This document shows positions 1-10,987 of a DNA stretch of 64,000 bases, piece by piece. Under the pieces are notes generated by a model. That model was not told the DNA's origin. It searched no databases and worked only from the letters and a program-made list of their open reading frames with translations. This stretch comes from Amanita rubescens (taxonomy: Eukaryota > Basidiomycota > Agaricomycetes > Agaricales > Amanitaceae): contig WION01000214.1 in the NCBI GenBank assembly GCA_015039365.1, positions 1 through 64,000 on the forward strand, in the 5' to 3' direction. The position numbers and the translations under genes are program-made. Within the stretch, counting starts at the first letter, position 1. Every line of letters starts with the position of its first letter.

Positions 1-2200
1 GTAAGGGATTCTTGTCACATGTGGGCCGTTTAAGTCCGCAAGGAGAATTCGAAGTGTGAGGGTATGAGGAACCCTGCAGAAGGCGCGTGGCCGTTCCAAG
101 CACGCGTAGGCCCGCCTTATTCGGAGTATTGCGATCGAGTCGGCAAGGGGACCTGTACATACATCACGACACAGGATATATCCGAAGTGATTGGCTTCTT
201 TCATACCCACGCGCTACGAGAAGTCATAACCGAGTCATCACAGATGGAGCACATCTCCCTTTGACGAATACCGTGTTAATAGTGCCACGCATGCTGCCTC
301 AGAATCACAATGAGATAGAAATGGTAATTTCCCCTGAACCCGTTGATCTTTTCACGAACAATGGTGAAAACGAAAGCTTTCCAGACAATATCGTGTATCA
401 CTGCTTTTCCTCGCGAACGAATACTCGTTACGCATACAACCCCTTCGCCTAGACAAAGCCGTGTTCCGGAGGGAGAGAGTTCAGCTGCGATTGGGCGCGT
501 ATGTGCACGTCTACCTCGCTATAAATATCAGTACCCGAGTTCTGATTCTATTGGATGCATGCGTAACTTTGTGTTGGTGGTACCCCAGCTATTGCCTTAC
601 AAGAAACTGAAAACATTGGGACGCCACGATCTGATATCGTAATTCTTCCAGAATGCTCTCTTCACAGGAACCGGTCCCTGAGTCACCAACAACGTCCCAT
701 AGGCGCCGCACGTCAACTTCCAGCACAACAGATGGAAAACGCGTCACCGGACTTATTAAAAGGTTTCTCTCATCGAGCGTCTTCAGTGACTTGACACATG
801 TTAAATCAGCATTTCGTCGGCGTTTGCATGGGACTTAGAACGGACGATCCACATTGCGCCGGCCACATAGGGGGATTCGAAGGTGATCGAACCTTAGTCA
901 CTGCTGTGCGCTGCGAGTTGACGGTCATGATCGCAATGATACAGTACTTTCGCTATAGATAAGCGAGGTGATAGAAATAGCCATATTGGTGTAAACCCTT
1001 TGTGGACTCAAAGGGGAATCACTCGAGACGGAACAGGACCAGAGCGTGTTAAGAGAGAACGAGTACCTAGGTACGATGATAAGGAGAAGGAAAAGAAAGA
1101 ATATCGAAGTGTATGAACTATCCGAATATATGTATGTTGATTGATTGTAGTTGTTTGTTAGTAATCGTATGATTACAATTGGACATAGGATGGGCTATGC
1201 TGGCCGCGGTTCGAGGTTCGGCACAATTGGCAACTTACCCGGACCTGCGGTCCGAACCTGAACTTCAAATTGAGTAGGGAGTGATCATGCGCAACGAGTG
1301 TGCTTTCATTGCCACGTTGCATACATGGGAGTGTGCAACCATATTGCCCACCATTTTATTTTAATGTTTGCATCTGAGTTACAGCGCCTCAATCGCTCGA
1401 TCACCGATCAATCTTTGGAATTGCAATCACTCTACCCTCAGGGTCTGCACAGCACAATGCACCAACCATCCTGACGTGCACCTGGGCTGGATTTCTGCAA
1501 TGGTTCACCCATAACTCGCCAACTAATGGATGGGAGGCCAAGCGACGGTTAGACGTACAAATGTAAGCCTATGTCTCTGCATCACAGGCCAGAAAAAGGC
1601 TAACGATAAACGTATATCCTCAAACAGGAGATTCCGAGGCCAAAGGACTCGGTCTTCTCCCCGGATTTCTCGCACGGGATTTGCCAATACAAAGACATGT
1701 AAACAATTCCGCTGAAATCCGAGACATGCTAAGTGGGGCATTTGCCGAATAATGTCTCCTGGGGATACGCGAGACACTCGCAATCCATGCACGGACTTTT
1801 CCGGGACAACGAACCCTGTTCGCTAGCCGTCGTCTCGAATTGTCATCGAGCTCTAGTTTCTCTCCGTTTGTACCAGATGGCCAAGCGTGAAGGTGACATA
1901 CCCAATGCCTTCGATATGCCACGTCACTGGTCACTCATCCTCTGCGCTGGCCTTTCGCCTTGTTTACTCTAGACCTCTGCAAATTGTTACCTGCAAGGGT
2001 CCGCCGGCGACCTTCATCGATCGCTTTCTTATCGTCGTCTCTAAACGGCTGCAGACTCCAAGTACGATCCGAAAACACCCAGCGCGACACGTAACATCTA
2101 CCCTTGGCTAAGCGAGAAATCATGGTGTCCTACCACGCAAAGGATCCTGGACTGTTTAGGCAATAGTGCAAAGGCAACGACGGAAGTAAACCAAAGGGTC
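1..2200. other. No gene recognised
   Basis: I see only short open frames on both strands (for example 87-452 and 343-642 on plus, 1620-1934 on minus). None shows a domain, a plausible chain of spliced exons or a recognisable motif. The stretch is not low complexity. The only structure I can support is one copy of a diverged repeat at 762-992. It may be intergenic sequence or decayed genes. Confidence 0.4.
762..992. repeat. Diverged dispersed repeat, copy 1
   Basis: This segment matches 3904-4108 by eye over about 200 bases. Long identical stretches include 'tcgaaccttagtcact', 'ctgtgcgctgcga' and 'cggtcatgatcgcaa'. Both copies contain a short inverted repeat (AAGG, loop with TTCGAT, CCTT on the minus strand) that keeps pairing. 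The unit has no open frame in common. It could be an old element fragment or a duplicated intergenic segment. Confidence 0.6.
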
Positions 2201-2210
2201 TAGCACTTAC

Positions 2211-2220
2211 AAACCCTAAA
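2211..2220 (+). promoter_or_regulatory. Telobox-like motif
   Basis: The bases read 'aaaccctaaa', a telobox, known in fungal and plant promoters of housekeeping genes. It lies about 120 bases upstream of the possible nuclear-protein exon. The reverse-complement form (TAGGGTTAGG) recurs upstream of the small membrane protein genes in this window. Promoter function is an inference. Confidence 0.35.
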
Positions 2221-2339
2221 GCTCGACGGTATGCGTCTCTTCGATTCTTCGTGTCCAATCTAACCACTCCCCTAACAGTGACCGTCGTACCGCACGTCCA
2301 TCACTGTTCTCCACATCGTACCGCATCTCAAGCCGCCCA

Positions 2340-2636
2340 GTTCAACGGGTGCGGCTCCGAAGCGGAAACGGAGAAGAGACAAGATGGATGTGGACGGCGA
2401 AACGAATAACGATACCGACTCGAGCGAGTCGAGTGAAGGGGAACAACAACAGAGCAAGATCCCCGCCGACGGCGCCAAGTCAAAGAAGAACTTAAGCGCT
2501 GGTCCGAGATGGTCGACAACTTACAAGCGCATCTCAACCATATCAGTAGAAGACGCGCCATTTATCACTCTATGGCCGTCAGCGCTCGCAACTCGGCATT
2601 TTCAGTTGGCGCTATCCATCCACCTAGCATGGTTGC
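2340..2636 (+). CDS. Possible nuclear protein exon with a frame break
   Basis: The first part reads a basic, KRKRRR-containing stretch, then acidic/serine-rich sequence (MDVDGETNNDTDSSESSEG), the composition of a nuclear protein N-terminus. Near 2480 the better frame shifts: 'KEELKRWSEMVDNLQAHL' and then a stretch ending HPPSMVA followed by taa at about 2636. The two halves would join with one extra base. Either this is a decayed gene, or a base is missing in the assembly, or the second frame is chance. A telobox upstream mildly supports a real gene. I do not recognise the family. Confidence 0.25.
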
Positions 2637-2759
2637 ATAATTAGTAAGTCGTTCACTCCTTTTACTGCGTATGATATCTAATCCACTACTTCAGTGACGC
2701 ATACCGTATCATGCGCCTAGGCAGTCTCGTTGGAATGAGAGGAACGAAGTAATGGACAC

Positions 2760-3900
2760 GTCGAGAAGGAAGGGAGGACTAACGGGGGGTAGTCCTTGGT
2801 GTAGTGCTCATCAACGAGGTCCGTGTTCAATATGCGACTATTTTGATACAGTACTGACATGTTTCAATAGTAGGCTCATATGCGCTTTATTTTTCAGCTC
2901 TAAATAGAATCACGATACCTCTCGCCCACAACTGCGTATACATAGCCGACGATTTGCACATCTATGCATACTGGCACGGACGATCGCTATCAGATCATCC
3001 ACAGCTAGGCCCCTACTACCCCCTTCAATATTCCCCATCCGTCATACATGCCCCATCGTCGCACTCCGACGACGATCATATGAATGCCGAGAACAGGATG
3101 GTGATCTCCGCATGAGGGATGGGGACACAAGGATAGACATCACCAACGCAGGGGGTTCTTCCCCCACCTCGTTCAGAGTACATCCGCCTTGGCCCCAGAA
3201 CGTCATTCTCAAACAACCGATCCACAGCAGCGGTGAAGGTTCGTCCATCTACGTATGTTGCTCACACTTCTTTCCAATGACCATCCTGACAGGGTAAAAC
3301 AGCATGACCGGCTAGCGTGACAGGCCCGAAATGAGCGACGTTAGCGTAGAAGGCCATTCTCGTCCTCCCCCCGATCGTCATACAAGATCTACATGCTCTA
3401 TTGTCCTACTCTGCCCAAGTCGGCCCGCCACATAGCTTTAGGTGGTTTGGACATTTACATTAACAACACATAGGATTCTAGTTTACAACTTGTGTATTTA
3501 TTTAAACTTTTCTGATACACTCAATATATATTATAAGTTGTCGAGAATCAAAGTTCTCTGGTCAAAGCTGAAAGAGGGCCAGAGAGCCTCCAGCAAAGCA
3601 ATAAGAGGCCTGCCAAAGTGGAAAGAGCCCAAAGTGCTTCCTCCAAAGCAGGAAGAGGTCTGGAGAGCCTCTGCCAAAGCGATAAGCGGCCAAAGCAGAG
3701 GCTGGTGTTTTCCTGATGCTAGCCTGCCTGTGCTGCTATATATGAGGCTATATAATCCCGGCCTCACACCATGCCACGCACTGCGGCCCCCATCCCACAA
3801 GTGAATCCGAGATTCCGGAATTCATCGGCGACGTCTCATAAATGACGCATGTCAATAGCACAAATCACGCTTTCGCTAACAGGAAAATAATTCACCAGAC
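2760..3900. other. No gene recognised; imperfect short repeats
   Basis: No convincing exon is seen. At 3570-3700 there are imperfect direct repeats built on 'gagagcctc.gcaaagc.ataagaggcc', three loose copies about 40-60 bases apart. They are followed by a TATA-like 'ctatataatccc' near 3750. The minus-strand frame at 3042-3248 and the plus frame at 3442-3804 look like chance. Confidence 0.35.
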
Positions 3901-3903
3901 TAG

Positions 3904-4108
3904 CGGTTTTTCACATCAAGCGTCTTCTATAACTTGAAACATGTTCCATCAGTATTACGGACCGTTATTAACGCCTACATAAGGGGAATTTGAAGGTAAT
4001 CGAACCTTAGTCACTTCTGTGCGCTGCGAACTCAACGGTCATGATCGCAAAGATATCGCACCTTCGGGATGGATAGGCGAGGTGATTTATATAGTCATAT
4101 CAGTCACA
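3904..4108. repeat. Diverged dispersed repeat, copy 2
   Basis: Second copy of the repeat at 762-992, in the same orientation. It lies about 250 bases before the cassette array of the AIG1-type gene. Identity by eye is highest around 'tcgaaccttagtcact' and 'acggtcatgatcgcaa', with small indels elsewhere. Confidence 0.6.
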
Positions 4109-4362
4109 GGATAGGCGCCTTGGATGGCAAGGTGTGACGACTGCCGTGGTACATGACCCCAAACTTCCATTCTTGCAGTGCACGGTATCTTCATTCGCCC
4201 ACTTTCGTGGATCTTTCCGAAATGCATATAAGGAGGCCCGTGACTGCGATTGCCACGACTCAGTGCCCGAGAACTAACATGGGAGACAAAACCTATTGGT
4301 AGGTCTTGCTCCCGCGTTTGCGAAGAATCATATTTACCCCACCATTCAGGACCCATCATTCA

Positions 4363-7300
4363 GATGAGCGCAACGAAGCACTGCAATGGCAGGGATTGAC
4401 GTATGTAGATTTTTTTTGTGGTAAAATGATGATTAATTAGTCCAGCACACCGTCGGGTTTTGGTCGTGGTGACACCCGTTTTCCTCCGTACGAACAGTAT
4501 CAATGGCAGGAAATGCAGTATGTATAATTCCTTTGGGGGGGGTAAAACGATGATTAACGAGTCCAGCACACCGCCGGATCTTGGTCGTGGTATTTCCCGA
4601 TACGAGCGCAATGAGCAGCCTCAATGGCAGAGACGGAGGTATGTACAATTCTTTGGTGGTAAAGCAACGACTAACGAGTCCAGCACACCGCTGGATCTTG
4701 GTCGTGGTATTTCCCGATACGAGCGCAATGAGCAGCCTCAATGGCAGGGACGGAGGTATGTACAATTTTTTGGTGGTAAAGCGATGACTAACGAGTCCAG
4801 CACACCGCCGGATATTGGTCGCGGTAATACCGGTCTTCCCCCGGACGGGCGCAACGAGCAGCCTCAATGGCAAGGACGGAGGTATGTACAATTTTTGGGG
4901 GGGGGTAAAATTATTATTAACAAATCCAGCACATCGTCGGATATTGGTCGCGGTAATACCGGTCTTCCCCCGGACGGGCGCAACGAGCAGCCTCAATGGC
5001 AGGGACGGAGGTATGTACAATTTTTGGGAGGTAAAATTATTATTAACGAATCCAGCACACCATCGGATCTTGGTCACGGTAATACTCGTTTTCCCCAAGA
5101 CGAGCGCAACGAGCAGCCTCGATGGCAGGGACGGAGGTATGTACAATTTTTTGAGGGGTAAAATTATTGATAACGAATCCAGCACACCGTCGGAGCTTGG
5201 TCGCGGTAATACCCGTCTTCCCCAAGAGGAGCGTAACGAACAGCCTCAATGGCAGGGACGGAAGTATGTGCCTTTTTTTGTGGTAAAGCAATGATTAACG
5301 AGTCCAGCACACCGCCGGATCCTAGTCGTGATATTTCCCGTCTTCACCTATACGGGCACAACGAGCAGCCTCAATGGCAGGGACCGAAGTATGTAGATTT
5401 CTTTTCGTCGTAAAACGATGATTAACGAGTCCAGTACATCGCCGGATCTTGATATTTCCCGTCATCACCTCCTCTACAGGCGCAATGAACAGCCTCAATG
5501 GCAGGGACGGAGGTATGTACAATTATTTGGGGGTAAAATCATGATTAACGAGTCCAGCACACCGCCGGATCTTGGTCGTGATGTTTCCCGTCTTCACCTA
5601 TACGAGCAGCCTCAATGGCAGGGATCGAAGTATGTAGATTTCCGTTTGTCGTAAAACGACGATTAACAGGTCCAGCACACCGGCGGATCTTGGTCGTGAT
5701 ATTTCCCGTCTTCACCTCTACAGGCGCAATGAGCAGCCTCAATGGCAAGACGGAGGTATGTCCAATTTTTCGGGGGTAAAATTATGATTAACGAATCCAG
5801 CACACCGCCGGATCTTGGTCATGGTAATACTCCTCTTCCCCGAGACGAGCCCAACGAACAGCCTCCCCCTCACCCGGACGAGGACGAGGACGAGGACGAG
5901 GAGGTTGAAGGGCCCAAATTGAAGTATGTAGAATTCTCTGTCGTAAAATGGTGATTAACGAATTCAGCATTCCGGCGGAACTTGGTCGCGGTATTATCAA
6001 GACGGATAAGAACAAGTCGAAGCAGTTCACAATCTTGCTCGTTGGTACGCGCACCTAATCCTTTTAAGTAACCATCGTAAACGCTGCTTATCTCAGGTGA
6101 GACTGGGACAGGCAAGACGAGCTTGTTATCTTTGCTCGCCAATATGTGCTCGGTCATAAACCAAAAGATTTCGTCAATTTCAATGATGGAAACATTGAGC
6201 ATGGCGGCGGATCAAAACACAGTCAAACGAATGAAGCCAAAGTCTACGAATTTACGAGCCTTAACGGCGTTAGAGTCACCATCCTCGATACGCCGGGGCT
6301 TGCGGATACACGTGGCCTTGCGCAGGATGAGTTACACAAAGCCAGTATTGCGAAGACTATCAAAGAGAAGATAACTGTTGTTAATGCAGTTATCATCCTT
6401 GCTAATGGCACAGTTCCTCGCCTCGGCGTTGCTACGGACTACGCTCTATCGACCTTATCTTCAATCTTTCCACGCACACTTGCTGACAACATCGGTATCC
6501 TTTTCACGAACGTTTCGAGCCCCCTTTCTTGGAATTTTGACCAGAATTCGCTCCCGGACGTTTTACGAAGCCGTGACAACCGGTGGTTGCTCGACAATCC
6601 TCTTGCAATGTGGAACAAATATCTAGAGATACAAGAAAAGCAGCCAAACACCTCAAAGAAACTTCAGAAGAAACTACTGGAAGCCGTTGAGGACGGGCAT
6701 CAAAGAGCGTTAGCGGACATCAGCAGTATATTCGACTGGCTTGACGATCTCAAGCCGCAACCAACGAACGACATCTTGAATCTCTACAAACAGTCACAGC
6801 AAATAGATCACGATATCCAGAATGCTATGTCACGCGCGACGCAGATATCAGACAAGAAAAAGAAAGTCGCGGAACTCAGACAGTTAGCCGATGGCCATGA
6901 ATTGGTACGCCCGCCGACCGTTTACAATATCGAGTTTCTGATTATTTTTCAGACAATGAAGCAGTACAAGGACTACAAGAGCGTTATTACGTCCAAAGTC
7001 TGGGTACAAGAAACTACTTCGAAGCATAACACCTTGTGCGCACACCCCAATTGTTATTCCAATTGTCATGTTCCGTGTGGCCTCGATTTCTCCCTGGACC
7101 CCGAAACATTCTCGCAATGCAGCGCAATGGCCGGCGGCAACTCATGTAAACAATGCAACCATTCATACAATAGCCATCGCCACTTTAATTCGTTGTGGAA
7201 ACAGCAGGACAACAGTCAGGAAAAGATTGACCACGAGGCTGAGGCGAAATACAACAAAGCCAAGAGGGAAAAGAACAATCACGAAACCATGATTGTCGAT

Positions 7301-7627
7301 CTTGACCAAGTCGTCCGAGACCTTGACTTGGAGTTGAAAGAGGTACTATTCTCGCTCGGACAGTTGACGGAATCATACGCCAAGCTGTCGCTATCTGGCA
7401 GCTTCGCCGGCCAAGTTAAGAAATCCGTCAGCCTGCTGGAGACGAACCTGGAGGCTATGCGAAGCAATAATGCAGATCTTAAATCCGTCCAGGCGATCGA
7501 AAAGAGCTTGGAAGAAATGAAGAAGAAGTTGAAAGTCGTGGAAGCGGCGAAGGAAAAGGCGAAGGAGAACGTCGGTAGGCCTACAGAGGGCATATTGTCC
7601 ATAGCTAGGGCAATGATTGGTATATAA
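4363..7627 (+). CDS. AIG1-type GTPase with repeat-encoded N-terminus and C-terminal coiled coil
   Basis: After the cassette array, the exon at 5968-6044 ends in QFTILLVG. A 52-base intron (6045-6096) splits the P-loop, which completes as GETGTGKT at 6097-6119. Switch II is DTPGLADTRG near 6287. The block VPRLGVATDYALSTLSSIFP and the rest follow the AIG1-like G-domain family common in Agaricomycetes. A likely 48-base intron lies at 6905-6952. A Cys/His cluster (CAHPNC, CHVPC, CKQC, HRH) at about 7036-7180 could bind zinc. A lysine/glutamate-rich coiled coil fills 7200-7600. The start codon is unresolved. Two frame problems are visible: cassette 12 lacks one base (exon 80 bases), and the P-loop frame and the 'VLGHKPKDF' frame differ by one base near 6144. 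Substrate and role are unknown; GTP binding is inferred from motifs. Confidence 0.7.
4401..5967 (+). repeat. Tandem array of exon-intron cassettes (12 full copies, 2 partial)
   Basis: The period is 117-127 bases up to copy 11. Each copy carries an exon-like part (starts 4446, 4567, 4684, 4801, 4930, 5056, 5183, 5308, 5435, 5558, 5676, 5801) and an intron-like part of 44-49 bases. Every intron begins GTATGT, holds a TTAAC, CTAAC or close variant about 10 bases before the end, and ends CAG. The first eleven exon lengths are 72, 72, 72, 81, 81, 81, 81, 81, 78, 72 and 80; all but the last are multiples of three, so all introns are phase 2. The encoded unit is about 24-27 residues, with core NEQPQWQG and start TPPDLGRG. 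Introns 3 to 6 are also free of in-frame stops, so retention would extend the protein. Confidence 0.85.
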
Positions 7628-8066
7628 TATGTCGTAGTTATGTCAATACCATTATGCGTCTTTGGGCACTGCCATTTGCTCAGCGCTGCGTTCGTCTGCA
7701 TGGAGTTCCAGCGTTGCCGCGCGCGCCCGCGCTGATTAATGATTCCTCGCCAACCTGCCCTGCTGGCCTCGAAACCCCAACGCTGCCCTCACCACCGTGC
7801 TGTCACTCGTCCCCCTCATCTACCTTACCGACGCCCTCCCGGACACCCCCATCGGGAAATTCGCTTTGTGGAACGTCAGGGGCGAAGGTGACCATTCAGC
7901 AGCCGCCAGCATCAAGTACTATACCCTCCGTCTCGCCACCATCCCCCCTATCCGCATCCTCCACGTCGACTGGACCCACGATTCCGCCTTGTACTTTAAC
8001 AATCTAGGGGCCGGCTGCCCCCATCATCGATCTCTCCGTGCGCAGGGTTTTGTTAGTGGTATCACT

Positions 8067-8262
8067 GGTATGGGATAAGTGCAAATTTATGTTTGTCGGG
8101 ATCGGGCTCATATGCGTTCCAATCGCCGTCGCCGCCTACATTAATATCAACAACAGGCGTGATAAGAAAATGCAAGAAGCGTTGGAACGCGGAGAGCAAT
8201 TGTCTCCGGAGGAGATCAGAAGACTGGGCGATAGATCGCCAGACTTCAGATATGTGCTCTGA
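8067..8262 (+). pseudogene. C-terminal exon of a membrane transporter (MFS-like), orphan fragment
   Basis: The frame encodes a hydrophobic helix (FMFVGIGLICVPIAVAAY) followed by a polar tail with NNRRDKKMQEALERGEQLS and ending DRSPDFRYVL before tga at 8260-8262. This tail resembles the last helix and cytosolic end of fungal major facilitator permeases of the allantoate/anion type. No upstream helices can be assembled from 7628-8060. That stretch has a proline-rich frame and another frame reading LSLVPLIYLTDALPD that I cannot place. I read it as a truncated relic, but a poorly resolved multi-exon gene is possible. Confidence 0.45.
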
Positions 8263-8546
8263 GGACTTGCAAGCGAGCAGTTGGGTAATGTCTTTTATAT
8301 TACGGAGTTTCATCGATATACTATTTGACGCCATGATATGTTTAGTCTCTTCCCGCCATTGCCCTATTCTGCTCGCTTTGAAAGTAGGGGAACCGAGAGA
8401 CGAATATTCAGTCGCTACATTGTAAGAGAGTGGATAAGCGCTAGAATGGTTCAATGCGGGAGGTGGACGCATCTGCTACAAATGGTCGTTACCCCACAAC
8501 TTGAGCTCGTACCCGTCTATTGGACTAATAAATGGAGCTACAACTA

Positions 8547-10854
8547 TCACAACACTTTTACTTTCTCTTCGAATTTCGAGAATACAATCGCGGACAGACA
8601 CGGAACCTCGCGAAGCACCAACAGAGACTACAAATAAAGTATTAAGGCCCGCACGTTATCTCCGGATAAGATGAAATAACTCACGTCAACCAACTCGTTC
8701 GGTAACCCACGGAGCGCTAACCGGCTCCACTTTGCCAATCCAGGTAACAGTCCAGCTAATCGTATCCGCACTTCCTCCCCCGGCGCATCTTCACTCGCGA
8801 CAAACACGCTCTTCTCGAGCCCTTCAAACAACACCGAAGTCGCAGAGTCCAAACACGCCTCCAGGACGTATTCGAAATCGGGTGACGTGATGACCGCTCG
8901 CGTTTCTTCTACGAGCGACACGAATGGAGGATCTTGGACGTGCTTCAGCATGGGATGTGGGTGTGTTTCAGGATGTGGTGGCAGATGGGAAACGGAAGCG
9001 CAGTCTATGCATGCATCCGCGTCTTGGTCAATGCCGTTTCGGTGGTGCACGTGGTTATGTGCACCAGTTGGATTCACGAGTGGATTGTGAGACAAAATGG
9101 GAGCAACGTTATACGGATTCCGAGAGTTGTTAAACATGCCCGATAATCCGGTAGCCGGCGACGCGTCAAAGTCATGAGATAGTTCTGAGAATGATTGTGT
9201 TGTGGTATCGTGTGTTTGCGATGATTGATCATCCCGCGACGTAGATGGGTCTGGTGAAGATTCAGAGAGGAATCCTCCTTGTGTTAGCACATGTTGGATC
9301 ATCTCTGGTGTAGGAGGAAGTAAAGTCGATAGGAAGCTAAGGCTTAGTTAGTACGGAGCGTACGTAGTTCATTATGTGACTTACTTGATTCTTCGCCCAT
9401 GCCCTTCAAATGTAACCTCATGTTCTACGCGCCTCCGCACATCTCTGATTAAACGATGAAGATCAATCGCAGCAAGTTTGGTTTTGAGAGAGACACTGCA
9501 GCAGTATCAGCATATATCCATAAACGATGACAAAAAGCATAGCACACGAACCCTTCAAACACTTCCTCTACTCCTCTTCTCACCCTCTCCCCAACGTCCT
9601 TCCAGCCCACGTGCAATATCCACCAACTCAGGGTCAAAAACTTTCGCTCAACTTCCTCCGTAATCAGATCCCCCTCTAACTCCCCTTCCTCCGCCTCATC
9701 TTCGAGCATCGACAAGTCCACAGATAGCAAATCTTGAACCATTTTCGTTGAATGACTTAGCAGGAGATTGGGTAAAGATAACTCTGACTCTAGTTGCTCT
9801 TGTAACCTTTCTTCGCGTTCCACGTCAAGGACGGAGTTGACATACTTGGACCGTGCGAGTACTGTTAGTTGGATCGTTGTAAGAAGACAAAGGAGTGTAA
9901 TTGAGTACAGCGTGGTTAGCGTTCTCGTAAATGCTGTATTCAGGTCAGCGATGCTTTATCAAAGTGGTGAATGGGGCGTACTGAGCATCTTCACTTCGTT
10001 CCAGAGTTCTACTTTCGTCCTGGAAGGTGCGGAATCTGAAGCAGCCGACATGCTCGCCACACTATCGGACTAGAAGAACCAACGGTGAACAGTGCGCGGA
10101 GGGTGATTCATGAACGACTTGCCAGTCGAGATTCGATGCCCACGCTACCTTCTGTCAGTACAGAGTCAGATAGCTGATGCTCGTTTGGTATGTGATACGA
10201 TGAGCTATCCCCTGAGAGAGGCCGAGGGGAGCGCCCTGAGGTGGAAGCTTCCATCCAGCTGTTAATGCCAGAGCTTTCACCATCCCTCGACGAGGCATCC
10301 ACAAAGGACGTCGAAGCCGTCGATCCAGCCTCTGACCGGACCTCCAAGTCCACGTGAACCATGCTCGATCCCAAACTCCGCTGAGTCCCATCTCGTTCAT
10401 GTTGCGTGGCAGCGTTAGGCTTGGAGTGGGAGTGACCCTCATCAGGATTCCCCTCGTGCTGCTGTCGTATAGTATGCTGCAACCCGGCTGTGGTACGCGC
10501 CCTCGACCTGGCTTGGAGTTCTTGCGTCAAAGATTCGACGTCCATGCCTTCCATAATCAGTTCGGCTAGCGTGGGTAGCAGCGCGAGGACGGTGTACGAC
10601 ACGTCTTCTTGCGCGGTTTGGAATCGTCTTTTGAGCCTATAATATGATACGTTTAATAATTGCACAATAAAAGAGGACTGTGAAGGGATACTGTACGCTT
10701 CGCGAGCGAGTTTCTCTTGATCCAATTTGACTTTGAGCTCTTCCAACCGGTCGGTGACATACCGCTGCACTAGATAAACGCCGCCAACGAATGCAGCGGT
10801 CTTTGTCAGCCCTTTTCTTCTCTCGTAGAAGTAGGTCCTCATTGACTGAAGCAT
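8547..10854 (-). CDS. PEX3: Peroxisomal biogenesis factor 3 (peroxin-3)
   Basis: PEX3 is the peroxisomal membrane receptor for the PEX19-cargo complex. The N-terminus (MLQSMRTYFYERR, then AAFVGGVYLVQRYV) is the basic start and single membrane anchor of the family, followed by the RLEELKVKLDQEKLARE helix. Exons on minus are approximately 10854-10697, 10636 to about 10150, about 10075-9982, 9933-9546, 9495-9385, 9336-8685 and 8627-8547. Introns at 10696-10637, 9981-9934, 9545-9496, 9384-9337 and 8684-8628 keep the frame; the one near 10100 is uncertain. Conserved blocks include ALLPTLAELI, TLSWWILHVGWKDVGERV, FEYVLEACLDSA, LLPGLAKWSRLALRGLPNEL and the ending KFEEKVKVL. Two serine-rich inserts (about 10150-10450 and 9040-9290) make it longer than yeast PEX3. 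This is an ordinary conserved gene bordering the variable cluster. Confidence 0.88.
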
Positions 10855-10884
10855 GGCTGTTGACTGCTAACGCGGACCGATGAC

Positions 10885-10945
10885 GAGGGAGGTAGGGTTA
10901 GGTCTAGGGTTTACTTAATTTAGTCATATTGTGATCTAGGGTTAG
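10885..10945 (+). promoter_or_regulatory. Telobox-like promoter tract of the small membrane protein gene
   Basis: The tract reads 'gtagggttaggtctaggg' and, 35 bases later, 'ctagggttaggag'. It lies 45-100 bases before the ATG at 10988. The same two motifs occur at 18996-19050, and one remains at 27528-27540. TTAGGG-type teloboxes near start sites are known in fungal housekeeping promoters. This could also be mistaken for interstitial telomere, but there are only single degenerate units. Confidence 0.45.
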
Positions 10946-10987
10946 GAGTCCCGTCACTTTCCGACAACACCGCGAACGAAAATTGGC

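Noticed and set aside
840..985. tRNA gene suggested by a GGTTCGAT-like B box on minus (also near 4000)
   Set aside because: The T-stem pairs only with an eight-base loop, and no acceptor stem, D arm or anticodon arm can be formed.
4360..5750. Long minus-strand repeat frames in the cassette region (for example 4433-5185)
   Set aside because: They mirror the plus-strand repeat. Splice signals and exon lengths in multiples of three make sense only on plus.
5876..5905. Acidic DEDEDE tract as a separate repeat element
   Set aside because: It is a short triplet expansion inside the last cassette exon (5801-5923) and explained by the coding frame.
4401..5967. CRISPR-like array of regular repeats
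   Set aside because: Both parts of every unit are similar, the period varies by exon size, and splice sites are conserved; the context is eukaryotic.
8062..8472. Minus-strand 136-residue frame
   Set aside because: Shadow of the transporter tail on plus; no domain and no splice pattern.
10885..10945. Interstitial telomere
   Set aside because: Only two degenerate TTAGGG-type units, repeated at each duplicated promoter; better read as teloboxes.
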